Positions 37,887 through 46,752 of a DNA stretch of 64,000 nt are shown here, piece by piece. Each line of letters opens with the position of its first letter. The stretch's first letter is position 1. The notes under the pieces were generated by a model. That model saw only the letters and a list, made by a program, of their open reading frames with translations. It did no database searches and was not told the origin of the DNA. Position numbers and translations under genes: made by a program. The stretch lies in assembly GCF_001544835.2 (NCBI RefSeq), contig NZ_FCNX02000004.1:248001-312000 (forward strand), written 5' to 3'. The stretch is from Caballeronia fortuita (GTDB lineage: Bacteria > Pseudomonadota > Gammaproteobacteria > Burkholderiales > Burkholderiaceae).

Positions 37887-38498
37887 ATGAGTCAGCGTCC
37901 GTCCCATAAGCCGTTTCGTCCTCGAAAAGCGCCCGCTCAGTCGCGTTCCGAAGCGACGGTCGCATCCATCGTCGAAGCAGCAGCGCAGGTGCTCGAAAGC
38001 GAAGGCTTCGACGGCTTCAATACGAATGCGGTCGCGCGTCGTGCAGGCGTCAGCATCGGCTCGTTGTATCAGTACTTTCCGGGCAAGGATGCGCTTATCG
38101 TCGCGCTGATCCGTCGTGAAGGTGCGCGCTTTCACGAGGATGCGTCGGGCGCGCTCACGCAGCGAAGCGGCAAGGCGGCGCTCGAATATCTGATCGGCGC
38201 GGCCGTGCGCCAGCAGTTGCAACGTCCGATGCTCGCGCGACTGCTCGATATCGCAGAAGGGCGTCCGGCGCTGCGAAACGAAGTCGCGAAAGGGGAGATG
38301 GACGAACTCGTCGAGTCGATCGTCGCGCGCGCCGCGCCACGTCATGCGCGCCCCGATGTGGCGTCAGCGGATCTGCTCGCCATTGTCAAAGGCATGGTCG
38401 ATGCAGCGGGCGAACGCGGCGAGCGCGATCTCGACGATCTCGAACAGCGCGTTCGCGCCGCGGTATTCGGTTATCTGTCGAGAAGTGCAAGTCTATGA
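37887..38498 (+). CDS. TetR-family regulator
   Basis: A 203-residue regulator with the TetR DNA-binding domain at about 20-65 (VASIVEAAAQVLESEGFDGF, RRAGVSIGSLYQYFPGKDAL). The C-terminal domain is all-helical, of ordinary length. It is divergent from yghU, so YghU is the likely target. The start at 37887 gives a basic N-terminus; upstream in-frame codons look non-coding. Confidence 0.9.
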   Translation: MSQRPSHKPFRPRKAPAQSRSEATVASIVEAAAQVLESEGFDGFNTNAVARRAGVSIGSLYQYFPGKDALIVALIRREGARFHEDASGALTQRSGKAALEYLIGAAVRQQLQRPMLARLLDIAEGRPALRNEVAKGEMDELVESIVARAAPRHARPDVASADLLAIVKGMVDAAGERGERDLDDLEQRVRAAVFGYLSRSASL

Positions 38499-38662
38499 AT
38501 GTGAGCAATCGGTTGAGCGCGACGCTGCAAGCCCCGTAAATGCGGGCGTTTCGAAGCTACCCGCAATGCGAGTAGTCGAATGTGAGCTTTTACTTATATT
38601 CTGAAGTCCTCGGGCGATCACGGCATGGTGCCGTCGCCCATCGATCGATGAGAGACCGACGA

Positions 38663-39070
38663 ATGAACGATTCAATCCGTAGCATGAAGCTCAATCATCT
38701 CAGCTTTCCTTCCGCCGATACCCCCGCGACGGCGCGCTTCTTCGAACAGTATCTGGGCTTCACGATAGCGGGCACGTGGGACCAGTCATACATTCTCAAG
38801 CGTCCCGGTTTCGATGTGGTCATCGATCACGCACGCGACGATATGCCCGCGTGGCCGCGCGCGTTTCACGTCGGTTTCGAATTACCCGATCTCGATGACG
38901 TGCGCGATCTCTACGAGCGCTTCAAGTCCGAAGGCGTGGAAATGGAAACGGATATCTTCAACAACGGGCGTGGCTCGCGGTTCTTCTGCCGAGCGCCGGG
39001 CGGCGTGATGTTCGAGATGAATACGCGTGCGGATGCCGCGCCCGAATACCAAGGCACGTTCGACAACTGA
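38663..39070 (+). CDS. VOC-family protein
   Basis: A 135-residue VOC fold: MKLNHLSFPSADTPATARFF near the start, FHVGFELPDLDDVRDLYERF and GSRFFCRAPGGVMFEMNTRA. Candidate metal ligands are His in NHLSF and HVGF and Glu in MFEMN. Start at 38663 or, equally plausible, 38684. It could be co-transcribed with the TetR gene 164 bp upstream. Function unknown. Confidence 0.85.
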   Translation: MNDSIRSMKLNHLSFPSADTPATARFFEQYLGFTIAGTWDQSYILKRPGFDVVIDHARDDMPAWPRAFHVGFELPDLDDVRDLYERFKSEGVEMETDIFNNGRGSRFFCRAPGGVMFEMNTRADAAPEYQGTFDN

Positions 39071-39088
39071 CGCGGCGACGGTGTCGCG

Positions 39089-39469
39089 TCATCGGCCGGC
39101 TTCGCGCTTTTCCTGTTCCTCGACGGTGAAGATAGCTTCGGGCATGACTTCGAGGCGCGCTTTCGGAATGGGCACGCCGCTTTCATCGGATAGTCCGTAC
39201 GTGCCTTCCGCGATCTTCTGCAGCGCGCGCTCGATATCGCCGATGCGGCCGTCGTTCACATCGCGCAGTGCCTGATTCGCGATGTCCTGCTCCATGCGTT
39301 GCGCATCGTCTTCGTATTCGTGCGCTTCGGAGCCGCGCGCTTCCTGCAAGCGCCGCTCGCCCGCTATAGTGCCTTCCTCGTTGCCGAGCAATTCTCGCTT
39401 CAATGCAAGCAGGCGTTCACGCTGCGTCGAAATGAACTCGTCGCTCAGGCCGCTTTGTTGGTCGGACAT
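39089..39469 (-). CDS. TraR/DksA-family protein without zinc cysteines
   Basis: A 126-residue protein with a coiled-coil body (residues 12-75) and the DksA globular end GTYGLSDESGVPIPKARLEV. In DksA this end carries four zinc Cys; here there is no Cys at all (position equivalents are Leu, Ser, Val and Glu). Cys-less or Cys-poor DksA homologues such as P. aeruginosa DksA2 work when zinc is short or oxidants are present. It follows the encapsulin gene by 36 bp on the same strand. The start has GGAG 8 nt upstream. Confidence 0.87.
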   Translation of the reverse strand: MSDQQSGLSDEFISTQRERLLALKRELLGNEEGTIAGERRLQEARGSEAHEYEDDAQRMEQDIANQALRDVNDGRIGDIERALQKIAEGTYGLSDESGVPIPKARLEVMPEAIFTVEEQEKREAGR

Positions 39470-39505
39470 GATGGTGCTCCGGAAGAAACGCTTCTTTCGA
39501 TAAGG

Positions 39506-40309
39506 CTATTCGCCCGCCGCGATGGAGACGGACGCTTCGCTCGTCAGCATCAGGAACCTGAGTGTTTCGCGCAGATAAAGCTGCACGGTCGTGTCGGTAT
39601 GGCTCGTATAGCCTATCGACAGGTCTTGTCCGAGATACAGTTCGTAGTCGCCGCCGCGCGTGGACAGCACGCAGCCGCCCTGAATGGCGGGCGCCCATAC
39701 GAGATCGCCGCTCACGATCCGCTTGATGTGTTCGATGACCGGATAACCTTGATCGCTCGCTTCGGCAAGCGCGGTGTACGCATCCGCGCCGAGCAGGACG
39801 GAGTAGGGACCATCGACGCCGGCAAGGCGCAGCTTTTCGAGCGCCTTGCTGATTGCGGCGGGATAGTCGGCGACATCCGCGGGCAGGAAGGTCGGCGCGT
39901 TCGAGCTGCCTTCACGAATGCCGGTGATGCCGGCGGCAGCGAAGCCGTCGAAGATCGCGCTGTCTTCCGCGAGCGCCAGTTCGTTCGCGGCGGTTTTGGC
40001 GGGTTGCCAGTCGCCGTCGTTCGAACCGCGCTCTACGCTGTCGATAGCTTCTCGCTGCAGCGTGAACGGCACGGTGAGTTGCACGAGTTGTCTCACTTCA
40101 TACAGCTTCGCGGTAACCCCTTTCTTTGGTTCCGCAATGTTCGTCTGATGTCCCGTGCCGATGCCCGACAATGCGACGCCGCCCGGATTCTTCACATCGA
40201 CGACACGCCGCCCCGCAAGCGCGCGTTTGAATGTGCGCGCGACCTCCGCTTCGATTTGCGACCATGCGGCGCCGGAGATCGGCGCGAGCTCGCGATGCAA
40301 GTTATTCAT
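39506..40309 (-). CDS. Encapsulin shell protein (family 1)
   Basis: A 267-residue HK97-fold shell protein: MNNLHRELAPISGAAWSQIE, RTFKRALAGRRVVDV, then DWQPAKTAANELALAEDSAI, ADYPAAISKALEKLR and the conserved C-terminal GQDLSIGYTSHTDTTVQLYL. It assembles into a roughly 20-24 nm icosahedral compartment. Its ATG overlaps the DyP peroxidase stop region by 8 bp, so cargo and shell are co-expressed. The length is usual for the DyP-linked family. Confidence 0.95.
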   Translation of the reverse strand: MNNLHRELAPISGAAWSQIEAEVARTFKRALAGRRVVDVKNPGGVALSGIGTGHQTNIAEPKKGVTAKLYEVRQLVQLTVPFTLQREAIDSVERGSNDGDWQPAKTAANELALAEDSAIFDGFAAAGITGIREGSSNAPTFLPADVADYPAAISKALEKLRLAGVDGPYSVLLGADAYTALAEASDQGYPVIEHIKRIVSGDLVWAPAIQGGCVLSTRGGDYELYLGQDLSIGYTSHTDTTVQLYLRETLRFLMLTSEASVSIAAGE

Positions 40310-41345
40310 CTTGTGATGTTCCTTTGAGTGAGCCGATGTTCAATGTGCCTTCGCGGTTATCGGCGGCCGGGTTATCGCCGATATCGGATGACGCGATATC
40401 GGGTTTGCGGTCGGGAAGCTCGTCGAGAAGATCGGCGGACGGCACGAAGAAAAGACCGCCCGTCACCGCGCGGCTGTAATCGAGCAGACGGTCGTAATTG
40501 CCCGGCGGCTTGCCGACGAACATGTTCTCCATCATCTGTTCGATGGGCGCGGGCGTACGCGCATAACCGATGAAATACGTGCCGAACTCCTTCGCGCCCG
40601 GCCGTCCGAACGCCATGTTATGCCGCAATATCTTTACTTCTTTGCCGTCTTCCTCGATCGTCGTGAGCGAGCTATGCGAGCACGACGGCTTGATCGATTC
40701 GTCGAGCTCGACATCGGATAACTTCTCGCGTCCGATAATCAATTCCTGCTGTTCGACGCTGAGTCCATTCCACGCATCGAGGTTATGCAGATACTTTTGC
40801 ACGATCACATAACTTCCGCCCGCGAATTCGGGATCTTCTTCATCGACGATCGTGTAACGCGCGGCGCTCTTGCCCGAAGGATTCTCGGTGCCGTCGACGA
40901 AACCGACCATGTCACGCAGATCGAAATAGCGAAAGCCATGCACTTCATCGACGACCGTAACGGCATCGCCGAGCTTGTCGAGCATCTGCGCCGCGAGCTC
41001 GAAGCACAGGTCCATGTGATCCGCGCGGATATGCAGGAGGATGTCGCCGGGTGTCGCGATTGCGCGCCGATCGCCCGCGCCGAATTCGCGAAACGGATGA
41101 AGCGATGCGGGGCGCGGCGCGCCGAAGAGCAGATCCCATGCACCGGCGCTGAAGCCGCATACGCACGACAGATTCGCGGCCGGCGCGCGCGTGCCGACGG
41201 CACGAACGAGCGCGGCGACGTCGCCGCACCATGCGCGCACGACATCGGCTTTGCCTTCGCCGCGCGCGAGCGTCGCGACGATAAAGATCGCGCTTCGGGA
41301 AATCGGATTACATACGGCTTGTGGTTCGGGTGTGATGTTGGGCAT
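40302..41345 (-). CDS. DyP-type peroxidase, encapsulin cargo
   Basis: A 347-residue haem peroxidase. The GXXDG motif is GFVDG (Asp151), the proximal His is His224 in SCSHSSL, and the distal Arg is in LRHNMAFGR (about Arg241). The C-terminal tail ends GTLNIGSLKG (333-342), the cargo-loading peptide that docks the enzyme inside encapsulin. Substrates are dyes and phenols with H2O2. It overlaps encapsulin by 8 bp. The ATG at 41345 lacks a strong ribosome site; an upstream GTG at 41396 is possible but adds a non-family N-terminus. Confidence 0.95.
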   Translation of the reverse strand: MPNITPEPQAVCNPISRSAIFIVATLARGEGKADVVRAWCGDVAALVRAVGTRAPAANLSCVCGFSAGAWDLLFGAPRPASLHPFREFGAGDRRAIATPGDILLHIRADHMDLCFELAAQMLDKLGDAVTVVDEVHGFRYFDLRDMVGFVDGTENPSGKSAARYTIVDEEDPEFAGGSYVIVQKYLHNLDAWNGLSVEQQELIIGREKLSDVELDESIKPSCSHSSLTTIEEDGKEVKILRHNMAFGRPGAKEFGTYFIGYARTPAPIEQMMENMFVGKPPGNYDRLLDYSRAVTGGLFFVPSADLLDELPDRKPDIASSDIGDNPAADNREGTLNIGSLKGTSQDE

Positions 41346-41422
41346 CTGAAGAGGTCGATTGCGTAATGCGGTTGATCGAATCGATCGTGATGTCACGCCA
41401 AGGCCGCAATAAGAAGGCGAAG

Positions 41423-41746
41423 TTATCCGCCGTGCGTAAAGATATGGCCTGAACGCCGCTCGGTTTCAGTGGTGAACCATGTCTGCGCATGGCGGCGCGC
41501 GGCGACCCATGAATGATCGTCGCCATTGGTGAGATGTTGTCTGATGATGCGCTGCGCCCGTTCGATACCGTCGCGCACGGCTTCGTCCGCGGTGCGCCAT
41601 TCCGGCTGAACCGGCTCGGGCCAGCGCGCGAATGCCGCTTTGCCGTCGCGGCTCACGGTGACATCCGCCACCCATGCGCCGCGCTCGTTGCGCCGCGCGG
41701 CGGCCGAAATTTCGAATCCCGCATGAACGTCAAAGGCATATTCCAT
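41423..41746 (-). CDS. Conserved hypothetical protein (107 aa)
   Basis: A 107-residue soluble protein with EYAFDVHAGFEISAAARRNE, a Trp-containing RWPEPVQPEWRTADEAVRDG and a helical stretch ERAQRIIRQHLTNG. The start follows a strong GGAGG at 5-nt spacing. It resembles small DUF6566-like proteins of Burkholderiales, but this is from memory only. It lies 77 bp upstream of the DyP gene on the same strand and could lead that operon. Confidence 0.7.
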   Translation of the reverse strand: MEYAFDVHAGFEISAAARRNERGAWVADVTVSRDGKAAFARWPEPVQPEWRTADEAVRDGIERAQRIIRQHLTNGDDHSWVAARRHAQTWFTTETERRSGHIFTHGG

Positions 41747-41872
41747 CTGGTCCTCCGATGCAGACAGGGCATGCGATAACGATAACCCGAAGATCGATAA
41801 GATTATATGCTCGCCATATTCATCCACTGCGCGCGAACGCAGGACTTGATTCATCGACCGACAGGAGCGATT

Positions 41873-42604
41873 GTGAAACTGACCGACTTCGACACGCTGA
41901 CCTTCGACTGCTACGGCACGCTGATCGATTGGGAAACAGGGATATTCGAAGGATTGCGTCCGCTGCTGGATCGTGTGAAGACCGCCTTGACGCGCGATCA
42001 GGTTCTCGAAGCGCATGCGCGGCACGAATCGTCGCAGCAAAGATATACGCCGGCCAAGCGTTATCAGGAATTGCTGGCTATCGTCTACAAACGCCTTGCG
42101 GAGGAGTGGGACGTTTCGTTCACGCAGGACGAATGCATCGCATATGGACGCTCGATTCGCGACTGGCCCGCATTCCCCGATTCCGCCGGCGCGTTGCGCT
42201 ATCTGAAGCAGCATTACAAGCTCGTGATTCTGTCGAATGTCGATAACGATAGCTTCGCGTATAGCAATGCGAGACTACAGGTCGAATTCGACGCCGTTAT
42301 GACGGCGGAAGATATCGGATCGTACAAGCCTTCGCCGCGCAACTTCGAATACATGCTGGAAAAGCTCGGCGAACGCGGCATTCGCAAAGAAAGCATCCTG
42401 CATACGGCCGAAAGTCTTTTCCACGATCACAAGCCCGCGAACGAGTTCGGTCTCGCATCGTGCTGGATTTATCGGCGTCATTCGCAGCCTGGCTTCGGTG
42501 CGACGATGGATCCGGGCGCTCAACCGAAAATCGACTTTCGTTTCGATAGCATGGCGGCGCTGATGGAGGCACATCGGAAGAGCGTAAATATATCGGATGT
42601 CTAA
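41873..42604 (+). CDS. Haloacid dehalogenase type II (HAD superfamily)
   Basis: A 243-residue HAD protein. Motif I is FDCYGTLIDWETG with the nucleophile Asp, motif II is VILSNVDND, motif III Lys in DIGSYKPSPRNF and motif IV in HTAESLFHDH. The GTG start at 41873 is supported by CAGGAG 5-10 nt upstream. Close relatives dehalogenate 2-haloacids; others are phosphatases, so activity is not certain. It is divergent from the 41423 gene. Confidence 0.9.
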   Translation: MKLTDFDTLTFDCYGTLIDWETGIFEGLRPLLDRVKTALTRDQVLEAHARHESSQQRYTPAKRYQELLAIVYKRLAEEWDVSFTQDECIAYGRSIRDWPAFPDSAGALRYLKQHYKLVILSNVDNDSFAYSNARLQVEFDAVMTAEDIGSYKPSPRNFEYMLEKLGERGIRKESILHTAESLFHDHKPANEFGLASCWIYRRHSQPGFGATMDPGAQPKIDFRFDSMAALMEAHRKSVNISDV

Positions 42605-42674
42605 TTATTATCACGCAACTAACGGTCAGCTCCCCGCGCGCCTTGATATCCGAAAGGCCAACGCAACGGCTTGG

Positions 42675-43292
42675 CTAATCGAAATCCACGTCGGTGCCGC
42701 GCCGCAATGCATCCAGACGGCGGATCTGCTCGGGCATGATCCGGCCGAGCGACAAGGGCGGAAGCGCGTCGAGTTCGAAGAATTCGACTGCATCTGTTTC
42801 GACGCCGATCACATCGCCGGTCTGAACGATCTCGCCGAGAAAAACGAGCTTCCAGATATGAAAAACCGAAGGCGGGTGCGGATGCCTAGCCGTATCCCAT
42901 GCGGCGAGCAGACGTACGATATCGACCGTGTAGCCGCTTTCCTCGCGCACTTCCTTCGCCGCATTGTCAGCGGGCGACAATCCCACGTCGGCCCAGCCGC
43001 CCGGAAGCGACCACAATCCGTCGGCGGCTTCGCGCACGAGCAGGATGCGTCCTGCTTCGTCGAACACCGCGCATCTAACGTCGAGCTTCGGATTCGCATA
43101 GCCCGATTCGAAAGCGAAAAGTTCGGCGACCTTGGCCGTTTCCATCGATGCGATATCGGCGATCTGCTCATACGCGATCGCGGCGATTTCCTCGTAGCGT
43201 TCCTTGTCGAAAACGCCGGTCGTGTAGTGCAGGCCCGTCTGCGCGAGCGCGAGCAGGCGTTTTGCCTGATCGAGTCGTCGATTGGTCGGCAT
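42675..43292 (-). CDS. NUDIX hydrolase with N-terminal NUDIX_N_2-type domain
   Basis: A 205-residue protein. Residues 1-65 match the helical N-domain (RRLDQAKRLLALAQTGLHYT). The NUDIX box is LPGGWADVGLSPADNAAKEV followed by REESGYTV: the REUXEE part is intact with K-E for R-E, but the upstream Glu expected after GWADVG is Leu. Related enzymes hydrolyse ADP-ribose or similar diphosphates. The ribosome site GGAGG is 13 nt from the ATG, rather far. Confidence 0.88.
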   Translation of the reverse strand: MPTNRRLDQAKRLLALAQTGLHYTTGVFDKERYEEIAAIAYEQIADIASMETAKVAELFAFESGYANPKLDVRCAVFDEAGRILLVREAADGLWSLPGGWADVGLSPADNAAKEVREESGYTVDIVRLLAAWDTARHPHPPSVFHIWKLVFLGEIVQTGDVIGVETDAVEFFELDALPPLSLGRIMPEQIRRLDALRRGTDVDFD

Positions 43293-43400
43293 GATCGCGT
43301 TGGTTCCTCCGTTTCTCTTTCTCCGCTCGCGCTCAGGATAGACGAGGTGCGAGACGTTGTCGCCGGAAGAGATAACCAAGGCCGCGCCGGCTGCTTCTCG

Positions 43401-43595
43401 TCACCGCGCCGATTCGAGCGTGGACAGCTTGCGTTTCAGACGTTCGATGCGCTGCGTGAGCGGCAGCGCCAGCGTCGGCGCTCTGAGCGAATCGATGCGC
43501 GCGTGCCAGTAAGCGAAGGGAAACGTGCCGTCGGAAGCCCGATCGACAACGGATTCGAGATGCACGAGATCGCGCTCGATAATGAATTGCAGCAT
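43401..43595 (-). CDS. Small hypothetical protein (64 aa)
   Basis: A 64-residue protein, MLQFIIERDLVHLESVVDRA at the start, then TFPFAYWHARIDSLR and a Leu/Arg-rich C-terminal helix LTQRIERLKRKLSTLE that could be a coiled coil. The residue mix looks like real protein rather than a shadow frame. No clear ribosome site. It lies 108 bp upstream of the NUDIX gene on the same strand and may share its promoter. Confidence 0.5.
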   Translation of the reverse strand: MLQFIIERDLVHLESVVDRASDGTFPFAYWHARIDSLRAPTLALPLTQRIERLKRKLSTLESAR

Positions 43596-44044
43596 GGTCT
43601 TTGAGTTGGGAATGCGGACCCGCGACTAGATTACCGGTCGCGGGCTGCGGGGCACGGCCACAACGGACGGCCCTCAGGATTACGCGGCGCTCATCGTGAT
43701 CCTCTTTGAGATCATCGGCGCGTCGCGTGGAAGTTCATATCGTATGAAGCAACGGGCGTGCCAGAGGTCGCGCGCGGTGAGACGTCAATGGAAAGAGGCC
43801 GATCGACGAGAGGAAGCGGACAGTTACGTCCGTGTAAGGAAGCCGATTGCGATGCGCGCGCGCTTCTAGCCAGGCGCACGGACCTGCGCGATTCTTCACG
43901 GAGCTTGGCAAGAAGTTCAATGGCGGCGTCCGCGCGCGGCATGATGTCCGTCGCGAGCGCGCGCACGGCGAGACGCGCACGGCATCGCGCGCGCGGGCGC
44001 GGAACCGAGCGCGAGCGCCGTCGATAACGCCGTGCGCAACCCGT
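43596..44044. other. Gene-poor decayed interval
   Basis: About 450 bp with no persuasive gene. Minus-strand frames run on from the sigma-54 activator remnant but lose its domain text after the IPEHF residues. Arg/Ala-rich text in several frames reflects high-GC shadow translation. Confidence 0.4.
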
Positions 44045-44305
44045 TTCCCCCGCGCCACGCGAAATGCTCCGGAATCGCACCGCAATTAACATCGACGAAC
44101 GGATGATCGCGCTGCTCGCTTGCGGCATGCACGCGACGCGCGACCCGTTCCTTGCCGGAGCCGGTCGGCCCGAAACGAGCACGGCAAGTTCCGTCGGCGC
44201 GATCCGGTCGATCATGCGCACGAGCTGACGAAATGCCGGCGATTCGCCGATGAGACTGCCATCGGTGCCGTCGAAGGCGAACGGAACGATCGACGTACGG
44301 CTCAT
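44045..44305 (-). pseudogene. Remnant of a sigma-54-dependent activator (AAA+ N-terminal part)
   Basis: Minus-strand text starts with SLIGESPAFRQLVRMIDRIA and PTELAVLVSG in one frame, then PTGSGKERVARRVHAASEQ (a Walker A) and DHPFVDVNCGAIPEHF in another. Restoring one C at about 44162-44171 joins the frames (SG-PTGSGKE), so it carries a 1-bp deletion. After IPEHF the expected ESELFGH-GAFTGA text is gone. About 85 residues of the AAA+ domain survive; the rest and the HTH are missing. Confidence 0.72.
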
Positions 44306-44540
44306 TGCCGGCGCTCAGTGTCGACGACACGCGGAAAACGGTTTGTGCCGCAATTAAGAGCCTCTCCCGGCGAATCTTGAGTAAGCTGGAAAGAGCGCTC
44401 GCGTTTTCTTTAGCGCTTCATATACTCGACGTCAAGGAGGCAGCAATCCGTATATTCCGACCTATGCCCGCGTGCGTGACCGTCGGCATAATGTCAGCCA
44501 CCAAAGGACAGCCGCGATTCGATTCGCAGCCGCAAACGAT

Positions 44541-45176
44541 ATGAACGAACAACGAGCAAAACGAGATCCGGAAGGCACGCGGCGGCGCATCCTCGAAGCC
44601 GCCACGGAGCAGTTCACCCGATTCGGCCTCGCGGGGGCGCGGGTCGACGCCATCGCGACGGCGGCGGGCACCAACGAGCGCATGCTCTACTACTACTTCG
44701 CGAGCAAGGAAGGGCTGTATGTCGCCGTGCTCGAAGCGATGTACGTGCAGTTCGCCGAGCGCGAGCAACGCCTGGATCTCTCCGGCCTGCAACCCGCCGA
44801 GGCGGTCCGCGAACTGGCGCAATCCATCTGGGCGCACTTTCGGGAAAACCCCCAATGGCTGAGCCTCATCAACAACGAGAACCTGCACGAAGGACGCTAT
44901 CTGGAGCGCTCGAGCCGCTTGCGCGAGACCATCTCGCCGGTGGTCGATCTGCTGCGCGCGACACTCGAACGCGGCGCGGCCACGGGGCAATTCCGGCAGG
45001 GCATCGATCCGCTCGACTTCTACGTGACGCTCGTCGGCATGGGCTACTACATCGTGTCGAACCGCTTCACCATCGACATCTTCACGGGCCGCAATTACGC
45101 CGAAGAACGCCGCCAGGAAGCGATATCCGCCATGCATCTCGACATGCTGCTCACCTGGCTGCGCCCCACGAGCTGA
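44541..45176 (+). CDS. TetR-family regulator
   Basis: A 211-residue TetR protein: RRRILEAATEQFTRFGLAGA with HTH IATAAGTNERMLYYYFASKE at about residues 20-60. The C-terminal domain (LAQSIWAHFRENPQWLSLIN) is of the TetR_C_29-like type used for small organic ligands. The start at 44541 follows no obvious ribosome site; an upstream in-frame codon at 44472 is less likely. It converges on the tartrate dehydratase genes; its target is unknown. Confidence 0.88.
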   Translation: MNEQRAKRDPEGTRRRILEAATEQFTRFGLAGARVDAIATAAGTNERMLYYYFASKEGLYVAVLEAMYVQFAEREQRLDLSGLQPAEAVRELAQSIWAHFRENPQWLSLINNENLHEGRYLERSSRLRETISPVVDLLRATLERGAATGQFRQGIDPLDFYVTLVGMGYYIVSNRFTIDIFTGRNYAEERRQEAISAMHLDMLLTWLRPTS

Positions 45177-45201
45177 CCGGAGGCACGCGTTTAAGCGCGG
45201 C

Positions 45202-45810
45202 CTAGCGGATGAACCCGAGCTGCGCGCTGATCCTGTCGAGCACCGGCTTCTTCTTTTCGTTGAATGCGGCCTTGTTCTGTTGAATGAGGTTGTTGCCCTT
45301 CGTGTCGATGGAAACGATCAGCGGCCCGAACTCCCTCACGCGGTTGACCCACAGCGTTTCCGGCATGCCGAGATCCTGCCATTGCGCGTCTTCGATCTCT
45401 TCGACGAGCGTCGCGGCCAGCACCGCGCAGCCGCCCGGAAAGATTGCGTGCACCGCCTTGTGTTCCTCGCAGCCCGCAGCCGTTTCAGGGCCCATTCCGC
45501 CTTTGCCGACGATCAGCTTCACGCCCGTCTGAGCGATGAACTCGCGCTCGAACTTCTCCATGCGCATGCTCGTCGTGGGGCCGATGGACACCATTTCGAA
45601 GCCGCCGTCGTCCTTCGTGCGCACGATCGGCCCTGCGTGAAAGATCGCGCCGCCTTCGAGATCGACAGGCAGTTGACGTCCCTGTTCGATGAGCCTGCGA
45701 TGCGCGACATCGCGGCATGTCACGAGCCGGCCCGTCAGATACACGACGTCGCCGACATTGAGGTCTTCGAGATCTTCGCTCTTGATGGGTGTCGTCAGAA
45801 CTTTCTTCAC
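45202..45810 (-). CDS. ttdB: L(+)-tartrate dehydratase beta subunit
   Basis: A 202-residue class I fumarase C-terminal-type protein: [20 protein letters not shown], then [40 protein letters not shown] and [16 protein letters not shown], matching E. coli TtdB over its whole length. With TtdA it dehydrates L-tartrate to oxaloacetate. It overlaps ttdA by 4 bp. A fumarase role cannot be excluded, but the MFS tartrate-type transporter and LysR favour tartrate. Confidence 0.9.
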   Translation of the reverse strand: MKKVLTTPIKSEDLEDLNVGDVVYLTGRLVTCRDVAHRRLIEQGRQLPVDLEGGAIFHAGPIVRTKDDGGFEMVSIGPTTSMRMEKFEREFIAQTGVKLIVGKGGMGPETAAGCEEHKAVHAIFPGGCAVLAATLVEEIEDAQWQDLGMPETLWVNRVREFGPLIVSIDTKGNNLIQQNKAAFNEKKKPVLDRISAQLGFIR

Positions 45811-46706
45811 AGCACCACTCCTTCGTGTGAAAGCACTTCATAGGACAGGTCGGCGTCGATGCGGATCTTGCCGCGACGATGCGCCCAGCAGCCCGTATTG
45901 ATGGCGACGCCGATGGTCGACGGATGCCGCGCCGACGACTCGATGTTCACGCCCATCACGCTATGGTTGCCGCGCAGACCTTGCGGCCCGATGCCGATCT
46001 CGTTCAACCCGTCTTCGAGCAGTTCTTCCATCAGCGCGGCGCGCGGATTGTCGCTTTTCGAATCGACGGGACGGAGGATCGCGAGCTTCGAGAGGCGCGC
46101 GGCGGTTTCGACCGAAGTCGATACGCCCACGCCGACGAGCAGCGGCGGGCACGCGTTCACGCCCCGCTCGGTGATGACGTCCATGACGAATTCGGCCACG
46201 CCTTCGTAGCCTTGCCCCGGCATCAGCACCTTGGCCGCGCCGGGCAGCGTGCAGCCGCCGCCGGCCATGTAGACGTCGATCGTGCAGCTATCCTTTTCCG
46301 GCACGATGCGCCAGTCGAGCCACGGAATCTGCGTGCCGGTGTTGGTGCCGGTGTTCTTTTCGTCGAAGGTTTCCACAGCGTTGTGACGCAGCGGTCCGAG
46401 CTTCGTCGCGCCGGCGGTGGCTTCGCGCAAAATTTCTTCGAGCTCGCCCAGCAGCGGAAAATTAGCGCCGGCCTCGACGAAGTACTGGATCACGCCGGTG
46501 TCCTGACAGCTCGGCCGGTTCAGTTTGTCGGCTGCTTCCTGATTGCCGTCCATCGAATCGTAGATCGACTTCGCGAGCGGATTCGTTTCGAGCGTGCGCA
46601 ATTCCGCGAGCTTCGCCTTAACGTCCTTCGGCAGTCGCTTGCCGATATAGGCGGTGAATTTGGCCATCGTGTCCGTCACGGACTGAACGGCGAGTTCCTT
46701 ATCCAT
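45807..46706 (-). CDS. ttdA: L(+)-tartrate dehydratase alpha subunit, iron-sulfur
   Basis: A 299-residue protein collinear with E. coli TtdA (303 aa). The three [4Fe-4S] cysteines are in [22 protein letters not shown] and [13 protein letters not shown]. The His/Glu catalytic region ([19 protein letters not shown]) is intact. It is the alpha subunit of an iron-sulfur dehydratase that is oxygen-sensitive. It lies 46 bp downstream of the MFS transporter. Confidence 0.92.
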   Translation of the reverse strand: MDKELAVQSVTDTMAKFTAYIGKRLPKDVKAKLAELRTLETNPLAKSIYDSMDGNQEAADKLNRPSCQDTGVIQYFVEAGANFPLLGELEEILREATAGATKLGPLRHNAVETFDEKNTGTNTGTQIPWLDWRIVPEKDSCTIDVYMAGGGCTLPGAAKVLMPGQGYEGVAEFVMDVITERGVNACPPLLVGVGVSTSVETAARLSKLAILRPVDSKSDNPRAALMEELLEDGLNEIGIGPQGLRGNHSVMGVNIESSARHPSTIGVAINTGCWAHRRGKIRIDADLSYEVLSHEGVVL

Positions 46707-46752
46707 GTTGCTTTCCTCAAAGTAGGTATCGAGGTTGAAAAGTGCGGCCGGT

